From Microcella pacifica (GTDB lineage Bacteria > Actinomycetota > Actinomycetes > Actinomycetales > Microbacteriaceae), in the NCBI RefSeq assembly GCF_009371975.2, contig NZ_VIKT02000002.1, positions 153,765-217,764 of the forward strand: a stretch of 64,000 nt of DNA. The letters are read 5' to 3'. The translations under genes and the position numbers were made by a program. The first letter of the stretch is position 1. Each line of letters begins with the position of its first letter. This document shows, piece by piece, positions 47,056-58,143 of this stretch. The notes under the pieces are model-generated. The model saw only the letters and a list, made by a program, of their open reading frames with translations. It searched no databases and was not told the DNA's origin.

Positions 47056-47084
47056 AGTTTGCAGGATGGTCGCGCGAAACGCAA
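47056..47084 (-). promoter_or_regulatory. Candidate promoter of the DUF4193 gene
   Basis: On the minus strand TTGCGT (47079-47084) and CAAACT (47056-47061) are separated by exactly 17 bases. Transcription would start about 40 bases before the ATG. Confidence 0.4.
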
Positions 47085-47213
47085 ACCGCAGGCTCGGGGT
47101 CCCTGCGGCGCGGCTGATACGGCAAACGCACGGCACGCCCGCGCTATTCCCCGACTGCAGTGCTCCAGCGTGCGATGCTGGGCGCACTCGCGGCACGAGG
47201 AAAGGGCCTGCGC

Positions 47214-48278
47214 ATGGATGAACTCACGGTGGTCGGCGCCGAGGATGGCGCACTGATCGTGGTCTCCTCCGCTGGTGATCGCTTCCGCATCCCCATCACG
47301 GAAGGCCTTCACGCGGCGCTGCGCCAGCATCGCCCCTCCGGCGCATCGGCGCATCGCGTCGGGCCGAAGGACATCCAGGCGGCGATCCGGGCAGGGCAGT
47401 CGGCGACCGAGGTCGCCGCGGCGACCGGGGAGCCTCTCGAGTACATCGAGCGATTCGAGGGCCCTGTACTGGCCGAGCGCGAGTACGTGATCGCGTCCGC
47501 CCGCGGCATCACGGTCGCGGTCGCCGCCGAGGGTGAGACCGGGGCACTGCAGACCTTCGGCGCCGTCATCGACGAGCGGCTGGCCGAGCTCTCTGCGCGG
47601 GACGTGCGGTGGACGACGGCGAAGCGCGCGGGTCAGTGGACCCTGGCTGTGAGCTTCGTCGATGACGACGTCGCTCGTGAGGCGCAGTGGACCTTCGACC
47701 CGAAGAAGGGGTCGCTCGCCCCCGCCAACCACGAGGCGCACTCCCTCTCGCAGCAGGGAGACGCGCCCGCGAGCGTGGTTCCGCGACTGCGCGCGGTGCC
47801 CGCAGACGACCGCGTGACGAGCTCGCGCTTCGATAGTGGTGCCTTCGAGTTCGATGACGACCCGGACGCTGACGAGACGCCGCCCCGCATCGGCGCACCC
47901 GACCCGCGATCGTCCGCGCAGAACGACTCCGAGGCACCGATGAACCAGACCGCCGACCTTCTCGAGGCGCTGCGCAAGCGCCGAGGCGAGCGGGAGTCGG
48001 CGCACACACCGGACGAGGATCGCGAGTCCGCGCGCGCCGCACACCCCTCCACCGGGTCGATCAGGATCGTCGACATCCCCCTCGACGACCCGCCGGAGGA
48101 GACTGCGGCGCCCGTCGAGAGCCCCGCTTCAGCTCAGGCAGAACCCGCAGAGCACTCCGATGCGACCGAAGACGCGGCACCGGAGGCGAGGAAGACCGCC
48201 GGGCGGCGCGGCCGGGCCGCGATGCCCAGCTGGGACGAGATCGTCTTCGGGGCACGCCCGGACGACGACCCCGCCTGA
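47214..48278 (+). CDS. sepH: Septation protein SepH (DUF3071 family)
   Basis: SepH binds FtsZ and promotes its assembly in actinobacteria. The 354-residue protein has the N-terminal DUF3071 domain (MDELTVVGAEDGALIVVSS; about 1-180) with a helix-turn-helix, VGPKDIQAAIRAGQ...EVAAATGEPLEYIERFEGPV, broken by the spacer. A long disordered acidic C-terminal half carries short charged patches that end in GRRGRAAMPSWDEIVFGA. The ATG at 47214 has GAGGAAAG upstream; an ATG at 47160 in frame lacks one. It converges on the phosphatase gene 31 bases away. Confidence 0.94.
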   Translation: MDELTVVGAEDGALIVVSSAGDRFRIPITEGLHAALRQHRPSGASAHRVGPKDIQAAIRAGQSATEVAAATGEPLEYIERFEGPVLAEREYVIASARGITVAVAAEGETGALQTFGAVIDERLAELSARDVRWTTAKRAGQWTLAVSFVDDDVAREAQWTFDPKKGSLAPANHEAHSLSQQGDAPASVVPRLRAVPADDRVTSSRFDSGAFEFDDDPDADETPPRIGAPDPRSSAQNDSEAPMNQTADLLEALRKRRGERESAHTPDEDRESARAAHPSTGSIRIVDIPLDDPPEETAAPVESPASAQAEPAEHSDATEDAAPEARKTAGRRGRAAMPSWDEIVFGARPDDDPA

Positions 48279-48309
48279 ACCGCCGCGGCGCGAGGCCGCG
48301 CTCGCACCT

Positions 48310-49449
48310 TCAGGTCGCGAATGCGCCCCAGCGAGCGAGCGGGATGCGCAGCTCTTCGGGAGACAGCGAACCGTGCTGCCCCACCATGGCGAGCGAGCGC
48401 GGCGTCGCCAGCCGCTCGTCGTAGTACGCGACGCGCGCGCGAGCAGCGATGAGGACGTCGCCGATCCGCGGGAGCACCCGATCATCGACGAGTCCGCCGA
48501 ACCATCCGGCGGCGATCGCCTCCTCGCGTGACACGACCCAGGCGCGCGCGCTCTCGGCGGCGCGCCAACGCTCGAGCACCCCGGCCAGCTCGTCCGCAGA
48601 CTCGACGTGCAGCTGCAGGCATCGCGGCTCCCCTGCGACATGGCGCACTCCGCGCCAGAGCTCGCTCCCCCCGGGTACGACGAGCCTCGCGTGAGGGGGC
48701 ACGTCGATCATCCCGTGGTCGGCGGTGAGCAGGGCGCCTGTGCCGCGAGGAAGACGTGTCAGAGCATCCAGAGCCGCATCGAGCTGTTCGAGAGCCGAGA
48801 GCCACGCGGTCGACTCGGCCCCGGAGGCGTGACCGGCCATGTCGAGCTCGGGCACGTAGGTGTAGACGAGCGTGGGATCAGCGCCGCCCAGCAGGTCGAC
48901 CGTCGCCTCGACGCGCTCGGCGATCGTCGGCGCGATGACGAACCGCGCGCCGCGCAGAACGGCGTCGGTGAACGCGGTATCCCGGTAGCGGGAGGCGGCC
49001 ACCACGACGGCATCGATGCCCGCCGCCCGGGCCGACTCGAAGAGCGTCGCGTGCGGCTGCCACTGCAGGGGGTCGAGATCGGCGGGCCACGTGCCGAGCT
49101 GCTGCACGACGCCGTCGCGCTGCGGATCTCGGACGGTGTAGCCCACCATGCCGTGCTGGCCCGAGGCGAGGCCCGTCGTGAGCGAGGCGAGCGCGGACGC
49201 CGTCGTCGTGGGGAAGCCCGCATCGATCGCTCCCCCGCGGGCGGGTATCGCGGCCAGGAGGCGCCGGGCGTGACCGGCGCGCGCACGCAGCGCCGACATC
49301 CCGAGGCCATCGGCGAGCAGCACTGCGGCGGAGCGCACCGCGGGCAGGGCCAGCCGCGAGGGCTGCGCCGAGAGCGAGGCGAGAGCACCCGACAACACGT
49401 CGGCGAGTGACGCCGCATCGGAGCGAGGCGCCGGTAGCATGGGCGCCAT
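48310..49449 (-). CDS. Alkaline phosphatase-superfamily nucleotide pyrophosphatase/phosphodiesterase
   Basis: The 379-residue protein has the metal-binding Asp47 in VLLADGLGM, the nucleophilic Thr in [15 protein letters not shown] (79-93), [12 protein letters not shown] and [12 protein letters not shown]. These are the metal ligands and nucleophile of the NPP branch. No signal peptide is evident, so it is probably cytoplasmic. The substrate is unknown. The start is ATG at 49447-49449 (a second ATG is at 49440). It diverges from the GyrA/ParC gene with only three bases between the start codons. The larger open frame to 51966 is antisense to that gene and is not used. Confidence 0.9.
   Translation of the reverse strand: MAPMLPAPRSDAASLADVLSGALASLSAQPSRLALPAVRSAAVLLADGLGMSALRARAGHARRLLAAIPARGGAIDAGFPTTTASALASLTTGLASGQHGMVGYTVRDPQRDGVVQQLGTWPADLDPLQWQPHATLFESARAAGIDAVVVAASRYRDTAFTDAVLRGARFVIAPTIAERVEATVDLLGGADPTLVYTYVPELDMAGHASGAESTAWLSALEQLDAALDALTRLPRGTGALLTADHGMIDVPPHARLVVPGGSELWRGVRHVAGEPRCLQLHVESADELAGVLERWRAAESARAWVVSREEAIAAGWFGGLVDDRVLPRIGDVLIAARARVAYYDERLATPRSLAMVGQHGSLSPEELRIPLARWGAFAT
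49435..49440 (+). promoter_or_regulatory. Candidate -10 element for the GyrA/ParC-type gene
   Basis: TAGCAT lies 12 bases before the ATG at 49453 and inside the divergent phosphatase gene. It would give a leader of about six bases or none. Confidence 0.35.
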
Positions 49450-49452
49450 CCT

Positions 49453-51915
<2,463 letters not shown>

Positions 51916-51960
51916 CCCCGCGGCAGGGTCGACGGTCTGACTCGAGCCGAGCATCCCGAT

Positions 51961-52057
51961 CTCCACAATTCAGGAGTCGCGCGCGTAGGGCGCGCCTCAG
52001 CATGCCGTCTCGGGCGTGTCGCAGCGCTTCGTGACCGCGGTCTCCTGAATTGTGGAG
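51961..52057. repeat. 16-bp perfect inverted repeat in the parC-parE intergenic region
   Basis: CTCCACAATTCAGGAG (51961-51976) recurs inverted as CTCCTGAATTGTGGAG (52042-52057) around a GC-rich 65-base spacer that has its own GCGCGC hairpin. The arms are AT-richer than the surroundings. The element lies between two converging topoisomerase genes. It could act as a bidirectional terminator, a REP-like element or a remnant mobile unit. Confidence 0.65.
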
Positions 52058-52127
52058 GTCCCGCGCGCGCGGGGCACACGGGGCCTGGATGCCCGGCTCG
52101 GGCCGAGCGCGCCGCGGGTACTCGCGG

Positions 52128-54209
52128 TTAGACGTCGATGCGGTCGCGGTCGAGACCCTGCCCGGCGATGATGAAGTCCTTGCGCGGGGCCACCTCGTTG
52201 CCCATGAGCAGCTCGAACATGCGCGAGGCCGCCTCGGCGTCGGTCACGCGCACGCGGCGCAGTGTGCGGTGGGCCCGGCTCATGGTCGTGTCGGCGAGCT
52301 GATCGGCATCCATCTCGCCGAGGCCCTTGTAGCGCTGGATCGGATCCTGGTAGCGCTTGCCGGCCTTCTTGAGAGCCGCGAGCACGCCGTCGAGCTCCTT
52401 CTCGCTGTAGGTGTAGACCGTCTCATTCGGCTTGGAGCCGGGGTTCATGACGACGACGCGGTGCAGCGGGGGCACGGCCGAGAAGACCCGCCCCTCGTCG
52501 ATCATGGGCCGCATGTAGCGGAAGAAGAGCGTGAGCAGGAGGGTGCGGATGTGGGCGCCGTCGACGTCGGCGTCGGCCATGATGATGACTTTGCCGTAGC
52601 GCGCCGAGGCGAGGTCGAAGGTGCGGCCCGATCCCGCGCCGATGACCTGGATGATCGACGCGCACTCGGCGTTGGAGAGCATGTCACTCACCGAGGCCTT
52701 CTGCACGTTGAGGATCTTGCCGCGAATCGGCAGCAGCGCCTGGAACTCGCTGTCGCGACCGAGCTTCGCAGTACCGAGCGCGCTGTCGCCCTCAACGATG
52801 AACAGCTCGCTCTGCTCGACGTCGCTCGAGCGGCAGTCGACGAGCTTCGCCGGCAGCGACGAGTTCTCGAGCGCGTTCTTGCGACGCTGGGTCTCCTTGT
52901 GCGCTCGAGCCGAGATGCGGCTCTTCATCTCGGAGACGACCTTCTCGAGCACGAGGCCCGTCTGGGCCTTGTCGTCTCGCTTGCTCGAGCGGAAGCGCTC
53001 CGCGAGCGACTCGGTGACGACCTTCGCAACGATCGCGCGCGCAGCGGGAGTGCCGAGCACCTCCTTGGTCTGACCCTCGAACTGCGGTTCGGGAATCCGG
53101 ACGGTGAGAACCGCCGTCAGGCCGGCGAGGATGTCGTCCTTCTCGAGCTTGTCGTTGCCCGCCTTGAGGCGGCGCGCGTTCTTCTCGACCTCGGCCCGCA
53201 GGAACTTCAGCAGGCCCTGCTCGAAGCCGAGCTGGTGGCTGCCGCCCTTGGGCGTCGCGATGATGTTGACGAAGCTGCGGAAGGTCGTGTCGTAGCCCGT
53301 ACCCCAGCGCAACGCGATGTCGACGACGCACTCGCGCTCGAGCTCGGTCGGCGTCATGTGCCCCATCGAGTCGAGCACGGGCACCGTCTCGGTGAAGGTG
53401 CCGCTGCCGGTGATGCGCCAGGTGTCGGTGAGCGCAGCATCCGGAGCGAGGTAGTCGGCGTACTCGCTGATGCCTCCCGAGAAGTGGAAGGACTCGGTGA
53501 CCGGCTCCTCCGGGCGCTCGTCGCGCACGGTGAGCGTGATGCCGGGCACGAGGAACGCCGTCTGCCGCACGCGCGACATGAGCTCCTCGGTCAGGAAGTC
53601 GGCGCCCTTCGTGAAGATCTGCGGGTCGGCCCAGTAGCGGATGCGCGTGCCGGTCACGCTCTTCGCGACCTTGCCCGCCACGCGCAGCTCGCTGCCGGAG
53701 ACGAAGGGGCTGAACGGGGCGTCGGGGCGCGGCCCATCCGGCCCGTCGTCGAACACGCCCGGCTCGCCGCGGTGGAACGACATCGCCCACGTCTTGCCGT
53801 CACGATCGACCTCGACGTCGAGCCGCTCCGAGAGCGCGTTGACGACGGAGGCACCCACCCCGTGCAGGCCACCGGATGCGGCGTACGATCCCCCGCCGAA
53901 CTTGCCGCCGGCGTGCAGCTTGGTGAAGACGACCTCGACGCCGCTCAGCCCCGTGCGCGGCTCGATGTCGACGGGGATGCCGCGCGCCTTGTCGCGCACC
54001 TCCACGCTGCCGTCAGGGTGCAGCACGAGGTCGATCGTCGACCCGTGGCCGCCGAGCGCCTCGTCGACCGAGTTGTCGATGATCTCCCACAGGCAGTGCA
54101 TGAGACCGCGGGAGTCGGTGGAGCCGATGTACATGCCCGGGCGCTTGCGGACCGCTTCGAGGCCCTCGAGCACGGAGAGATGACGAGCGGAGTAGTCGGA
54201 ACTGGCCAC
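52128..54209 (-). CDS. parE: DNA topoisomerase II/IV subunit B (GyrB/ParE type)
   Basis: ATPase subunit that partners the GyrA/ParC protein. From the GTG at 54207-54209 the protein has 693 residues. The GHKL ATPase site includes EIIDNSVDEAL and GGLHGVGASVVNALS. The TOPRIM domain includes EGDSALGTAKLGRDSEF, LPIRGKILNV and MADADVDGAHIRTLLL. The C-terminus ends in RYKGLGEMDADQL and the EVAPRKDFI segment. CGAGG precedes the GTG; the frame upstream to 54290 is not conserved. It converges on parC with a 212-base gap holding the inverted repeat. Confidence 0.95.
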   Translation of the reverse strand: MASSDYSARHLSVLEGLEAVRKRPGMYIGSTDSRGLMHCLWEIIDNSVDEALGGHGSTIDLVLHPDGSVEVRDKARGIPVDIEPRTGLSGVEVVFTKLHAGGKFGGGSYAASGGLHGVGASVVNALSERLDVEVDRDGKTWAMSFHRGEPGVFDDGPDGPRPDAPFSPFVSGSELRVAGKVAKSVTGTRIRYWADPQIFTKGADFLTEELMSRVRQTAFLVPGITLTVRDERPEEPVTESFHFSGGISEYADYLAPDAALTDTWRITGSGTFTETVPVLDSMGHMTPTELERECVVDIALRWGTGYDTTFRSFVNIIATPKGGSHQLGFEQGLLKFLRAEVEKNARRLKAGNDKLEKDDILAGLTAVLTVRIPEPQFEGQTKEVLGTPAARAIVAKVVTESLAERFRSSKRDDKAQTGLVLEKVVSEMKSRISARAHKETQRRKNALENSSLPAKLVDCRSSDVEQSELFIVEGDSALGTAKLGRDSEFQALLPIRGKILNVQKASVSDMLSNAECASIIQVIGAGSGRTFDLASARYGKVIIMADADVDGAHIRTLLLTLFFRYMRPMIDEGRVFSAVPPLHRVVVMNPGSKPNETVYTYSEKELDGVLAALKKAGKRYQDPIQRYKGLGEMDADQLADTTMSRAHRTLRRVRVTDAEAASRMFELLMGNEVAPRKDFIIAGQGLDRDRIDV

Positions 54210-54495
54210 GGATAGCGCCTCGCGAGATCGTTGCTGGAAACACGGTCGGTCGAGCAGGACTGCCGCGACCGCCGTCAGCCTATTCGGCACACCCTGGGCG
54301 GGCCCGTCGCCACACCGCTCGAGCGCACGCCCGACCCCTTGCGTCTTCGCGTTCAGCGAAATGGGAGCGCATTGTCACGAGGTGCAGGCATGCGTGTGGT
54401 GCAATGGAGCATCGACCGACTCGAGGATCGTCCGAGCAACCGAGCGATCCGATGAGAAACGACTCGACTTGATGAGGGAAGGCACGAGGCACACC

Positions 54496-54723
54496 ATGAC
54501 GCAGATCACCACCGAGAGCCCGAACCTCGCGTCGACCGCACCCCTGACGGGGCTCGACCGCTGCGATAGCTGCGGGGCGCAGGCGTACGTGCGCGTGACC
54601 CTGGCGACGGGAGAGCTGCTGTTCTGCGCTCACCACGCCTCGCGCTTCAAGGAGAAGCTCGTCGGCTCCGCCCTGGCCTGGCACGACGAGTCGAGCCGGC
54701 TGCACGACGAGAACGACGCCTGA
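54496..54723 (+). CDS. DUF7455 domain zinc-finger-like protein
   Basis: The 75-residue protein has C23-x2-C26 and C44-x-H46-H47, a likely single zinc site, within DRCDSCGAQAYVRV and LLFCAHHASRF. The C-terminus is helical and charged. This small actinobacterial family regularly lies beside the parE-sigA region; the function is unknown. The ATG has GAGGCACACC upstream. The TGA stop abuts the GTG of the ATP-grasp gene with no gap, so the two are likely translated from one mRNA. The 286 bases upstream, shared with divergent parE, show no motif I can name. Confidence 0.9.
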   Translation: MTQITTESPNLASTAPLTGLDRCDSCGAQAYVRVTLATGELLFCAHHASRFKEKLVGSALAWHDESSRLHDENDA

Positions 54724-55746
54724 GTGGCGGCATCCCTCGGGATGGCGCGCCGTGCGCGCTACCTGGCGGCGAGGGCGCGGGCGGTGCGATCCAGCAAGCT
54801 CGCGACACTCTCGGAACAACTCTCCCGCAGTACAGGGCGCGCTCGTCCGATCATCGCGCTCGACATGCTGTGGTGCGCGGTTCGGCACGAGGCGGCCTTC
54901 CAGGACTACTTCGACTGGGACTTCCACGCGCTGAACCGGCGCGAGCGGCGCACGTTCATGACGCACCCGAAGTCGAACCACCTCGCGCAGAAGCTCAACG
55001 CGGTCGAACACCGACGGCAGTTCAGCGACAAGTCGCTCTTCAACGCCCGCTTCGCCGACTACATCGGCCGGGCGTGGCTCGACCTGCGAACGGCGAGCGA
55101 TGACGCGCTCGAGGCGTTCCTCCGATCTCACGACCGCGTCATGGCGAAGGTTCCCGACAGCCTGGGCGGCGATGGCGTGGAGTCCTTCGAGTCGGCTGCC
55201 GCCCTCTCCGACCCCGCGGAGTTTCGCCGAGCACGCCTCGAGCGGCGTCAGTTCCTCCTCGAGGAGTTCCTGACGCAGGACCCTGAGATGGCCCGGCTCT
55301 GCCCCACGAGCGTCAACACGCTGCGGATCGTGACCTTCCGCGACGGCGACGAGGTGCGCACTCTCGTGCGGGTGCTCAAGATGGGCAACGGCGGCGACGT
55401 CGACAACTTCAGCGGCGGCGGCATGTACACGATCCTCGACGACGAGGGCGTCGCCCGGCACCCCGCGTTCGACGAGTTCGGCGGGGTCTTCAGCGTGCAT
55501 CCCCTCACGGGGGCCTCGATCCTCGGCTTCCAGGTTCCCCAGTGGGAGGCTGTCGGGCGGCTTGCCGACTCCCTCGCGCGCGAGGTGCCGGAGATCCCCT
55601 ACGTCGGCTGGGACATCGCGATCACGCCGGAGGGGCCCGTCGTCGTGGAGGGCAACTACAACACGGGCGTCTTCCAACTCAAGCCGACTGCGACAGGCGT
55701 GCGCACGGGCCTGCTGCCGGTGTACCGCGAGGCGATCGGCTTCTAG
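54724..55746 (+). CDS. Sugar-transfer-associated ATP-grasp domain protein
   Basis: The 340-residue protein starts at the GTG directly after the DUF7455 stop. A basic helical N-terminal region (1-60) precedes an ATP-grasp domain (about 130-330). The ATP-grasp features include PTSVNTLRIVTF, VDNFSGGGMYTILDDEG, HPLTGASILGFQVP and the Mg-binding end VGWDIAITPEGPVVVEGNYN. These match the ATPgrasp_ST family, usually found with capsule or cell-surface polysaccharide genes. Its presence in this housekeeping neighbourhood is unusual. The substrate is unknown. It converges on the CofE-like gene with 12 bases between them. Confidence 0.85.
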   Translation: MAASLGMARRARYLAARARAVRSSKLATLSEQLSRSTGRARPIIALDMLWCAVRHEAAFQDYFDWDFHALNRRERRTFMTHPKSNHLAQKLNAVEHRRQFSDKSLFNARFADYIGRAWLDLRTASDDALEAFLRSHDRVMAKVPDSLGGDGVESFESAAALSDPAEFRRARLERRQFLLEEFLTQDPEMARLCPTSVNTLRIVTFRDGDEVRTLVRVLKMGNGGDVDNFSGGGMYTILDDEGVARHPAFDEFGGVFSVHPLTGASILGFQVPQWEAVGRLADSLAREVPEIPYVGWDIAITPEGPVVVEGNYNTGVFQLKPTATGVRTGLLPVYREAIGF

Positions 55747-55758
55747 GCCGACGCGCTG

Positions 55759-56472
55759 CTACTCGGCCTCGACGAGACGGACGACGCCGAGGGGCGTGCT
55801 CTGGTGCCCCTGACCCAGGGGGTTGTCGGCGAGGATGCTCACGAGACGCCGCTCCCCTGCCATGTCGAGGGTCGATCCGAGAATGTTGCCGCCGAAGTCG
55901 TTGATGTCGACGACGGCGACATCCACCGCCGCGACGCTCGCGAGCGCCGCCTGCAGGTCGCGGGCGACCTGGCGGGGCTTCTCCGGCACGAGCACGACCT
56001 GCGTGTTGTAGGGAGGGATCGTGCCCGAGGTGGGGCCGTCGATGCCGCGCGCCTTGGGCCCCGCGATGCGGTAGAAGTCTCCCCGCCGACCGACGGCCTT
56101 CGTGATGGCGGCGACGCCAGCGGCGAAGACGATGCGCGGCGTGCCGCACTCGCGCAGGGCCATCTCCATGGTCTCGGGGATACCGAGGCCGATGCCGTGC
56201 GAGGTCTTCGTCACGCGGCGCGAGAGCCACCGAGCAAGGGGGCGCGCCTCGATGGCGTCGACTGCATAGGAACGACCCTGCGAGATGGCCACAATCTTCT
56301 CGGTGACGAAGAGAAGGTCGCCCGGCTCGATCACCGGGCTCGCATAGCGCGTGACGACATCGATGATGTCGTCCTCCGTCGTCACGACGTGCGTCTTGAT
56401 CGGGATGCGCCGCACGCGCTGCCCGGCGACGTCGACGTCGAGCGCCTTGCCCTCGTTGGGTTCCCCTGACAT
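55759..56472 (-). CDS. CofE-like coenzyme F420-0:gamma-glutamyl ligase family protein
   Basis: The 237-residue protein has GDLLFVTEKIVAISQGR (about 51-67), SHGIGLGIPETMEMAL, YRIAGPKARGIDGPTSGTIPPYN split by family spacing, and AVVDINDFGGNILG. These are CofE-family ligase features. It lacks the FbiB nitroreductase domain. No other F420 biosynthesis gene is in the window, so the substrate could be F420 or another acceptor. It lies 13 bases downstream of sigA in the same direction and is very likely cotranscribed with it. Confidence 0.85.
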   Translation of the reverse strand: MSGEPNEGKALDVDVAGQRVRRIPIKTHVVTTEDDIIDVVTRYASPVIEPGDLLFVTEKIVAISQGRSYAVDAIEARPLARWLSRRVTKTSHGIGLGIPETMEMALRECGTPRIVFAAGVAAITKAVGRRGDFYRIAGPKARGIDGPTSGTIPPYNTQVVLVPEKPRQVARDLQAALASVAAVDVAVVDINDFGGNILGSTLDMAGERRLVSILADNPLGQGHQSTPLGVVRLVEAE

Positions 56473-56485
56473 GGAGTGGAGCTTC

Positions 56486-57988
56486 CTATTCGAGGTAGTC
56501 GCGCAGAGCCTGCGAGCGCGAGGGGTGGCGCAGCTTCGCCATGGTCTTGGACTCTATCTGGCGAATGCGCTCGCGCGTCACGCCGAAGGTATCCCCTATC
56601 TGGTCGAGCGTCTTCGGCATGCCGTCGCCGAGCCCGAAGCGCATGCGGATGACTCCGGCCTCGCGCTCCGAGAGGGAGTCGAGGAGGCTCTCGAGCTGCT
56701 TCTGCAGCATGGTGAAACCCACGGCGTCGGCCGGCACGACCGCCTCGGTGTCCTCGATGAGGTCACCGAACTCGCTGTCGCCATCCTCACCGAGCGGTGT
56801 GTGCAGCGAGATCGGCTCGCGGCCGTACTTCTGCACCTCGATGACCTTCTCGGGAGTCATGTCGAGCTCTCGGCTCAACTCCTCCGGGGTGGGTTCCCGG
56901 CCGAGATCCTGCAGCATCTGGCGCTGAACCCGCGCGAGCTTGTTGATGACCTCGACCATGTGGACGGGGATGCGGATAGTGCGTGCCTGGTCGGCCATCG
57001 CGCGCGTGATCGCCTGGCGGATCCACCACGTCGCATAGGTCGAGAACTTGAAGCCCTTGGTGTAGTCGAACTTCTCGACGGCGCGGATGAGGCCCAGGTT
57101 GCCCTCCTGGATGAGATCCAGGAACTGCATGCCGCGGCCGGTGTAGCGCTTGGCGAGGGAGACGACGAGGCGGAGGTTGGCGCCCAGCAGGTGGTTCTTG
57201 GCCCGCTGGCCGTCCCGCGCGACCCAGGCGAGGTCGCGCCCCGCCGTCGTCCGCTTCTCCTTCTCCGTCATGGAGGAGAGCTTCTCCTCGGCGAAGAGAC
57301 CGGCCTCGATGCGCATCGCGAGCTCGACCTCCTCTGCAGCGTTGAGGAGGGGAACCTTGCCGATCTGCTTGAGGTAGTCCTTGACGGGGTCTGCGGTGGC
57401 ACCTGTGATGGTCGTCGAGTAGACCGGCACCTCGTCGTCCTCCGTGTTGCTAAGCACGATCGCGCCGGTCGGCAGGGGACCCGCGGCGGCCTTGTCGCCG
57501 TCGTCGTCCGCGCCGTCGTCGGCGTCCTCCGCGCTCTCGGGAGCATCCGTGGCGTCTGTCACGACAGCCGTCGATGTCTCATCCTCGTCGTCATCCGAGC
57601 TCGCCGAGGAGCCCGCGGCCGACGACGCCTTCTTGGCGCGCGAAGGCTTGGTGGTCGACGTGCCGGCCGCCTTCGACGCGGCAGGCTTCTCGGCGGCCGC
57701 GGATGCGGTCTTGGTCGTGGGCGTCTTGCTCGCAGTGGACTTGCTCGCGGTGGACTTGGCCTGGGGCTTCTTAGCAGAGGTCTTCGTGGCAGAGGTCTTC
57801 GTCGCGGTCGACTTCGTGGCGGTGCTCGAGGGAGCGGCAGTCTTCTGGGCCGGTGCCTTCTGGGCCGGTGCCTTCTTCGCAGGCGCCTTCGTGGCGGCAG
57901 CCTTCGTCGCGGTGGTCGTCGTCTTCGCGTCGTCAGACGACGAGGCGGCCTTCTTCTTCGCGGGCGTGGTGGTTGTTCGGGTAGCCAT
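56486..57988 (-). CDS. sigA: RNA polymerase primary sigma factor SigA/RpoD
   Basis: Directs RNA polymerase to housekeeping promoters. From the ATG at 57986-57988 the protein has 500 residues. The first 200 are a low-complexity Lys/Ala/Thr/Ser and then acidic extension (repeated [11 protein letters not shown] units). Region 1.2 ([17 protein letters not shown]), region 2 ([20 protein letters not shown] and [13 protein letters not shown]), region 3 and region 4 ([20 protein letters not shown]) follow and are intact. The open frame upstream to 58036 is not part of the protein. The 155-base upstream region holds an extended -10. It is followed by a CofE-like gene in the same operon. Confidence 0.97.
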   Translation of the reverse strand: MATRTTTTPAKKKAASSSDDAKTTTTATKAAATKAPAKKAPAQKAPAQKTAAPSSTATKSTATKTSATKTSAKKPQAKSTASKSTASKTPTTKTASAAAEKPAASKAAGTSTTKPSRAKKASSAAGSSASSDDDEDETSTAVVTDATDAPESAEDADDGADDDGDKAAAGPLPTGAIVLSNTEDDEVPVYSTTITGATADPVKDYLKQIGKVPLLNAAEEVELAMRIEAGLFAEEKLSSMTEKEKRTTAGRDLAWVARDGQRAKNHLLGANLRLVVSLAKRYTGRGMQFLDLIQEGNLGLIRAVEKFDYTKGFKFSTYATWWIRQAITRAMADQARTIRIPVHMVEVINKLARVQRQMLQDLGREPTPEELSRELDMTPEKVIEVQKYGREPISLHTPLGEDGDSEFGDLIEDTEAVVPADAVGFTMLQKQLESLLDSLSEREAGVIRMRFGLGDGMPKTLDQIGDTFGVTRERIRQIESKTMAKLRHPSRSQALRDYLE

Positions 57989-58103
57989 GGGCCCCTTCTT
58001 TCCGCGTTCTCCGGGCAGTACAACGACCCATGTCAAGTCGCGAACTGCTCGAGAAGCTCAGGGCTTCTGGATGATTCGTCGACCGACTGGGTCGTGAGGA
58101 CTC

Positions 58104-58112
58104 ATTATTGCA
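58104..58112 (-). promoter_or_regulatory. Candidate extended -10 promoter of sigA
   Basis: On the minus strand TGCAATAAT fits an extended -10 (TGn then AATAAT, five of six consensus bases). It gives a leader of about 110 bases. It is notably AT-rich for this region. A TTGACA further down the leader has no matching -10 at the right spacing. Confidence 0.45.
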
Positions 58113-58143
58113 CGCGCCGGGGCCCGACCCGACCACCGGGCGC

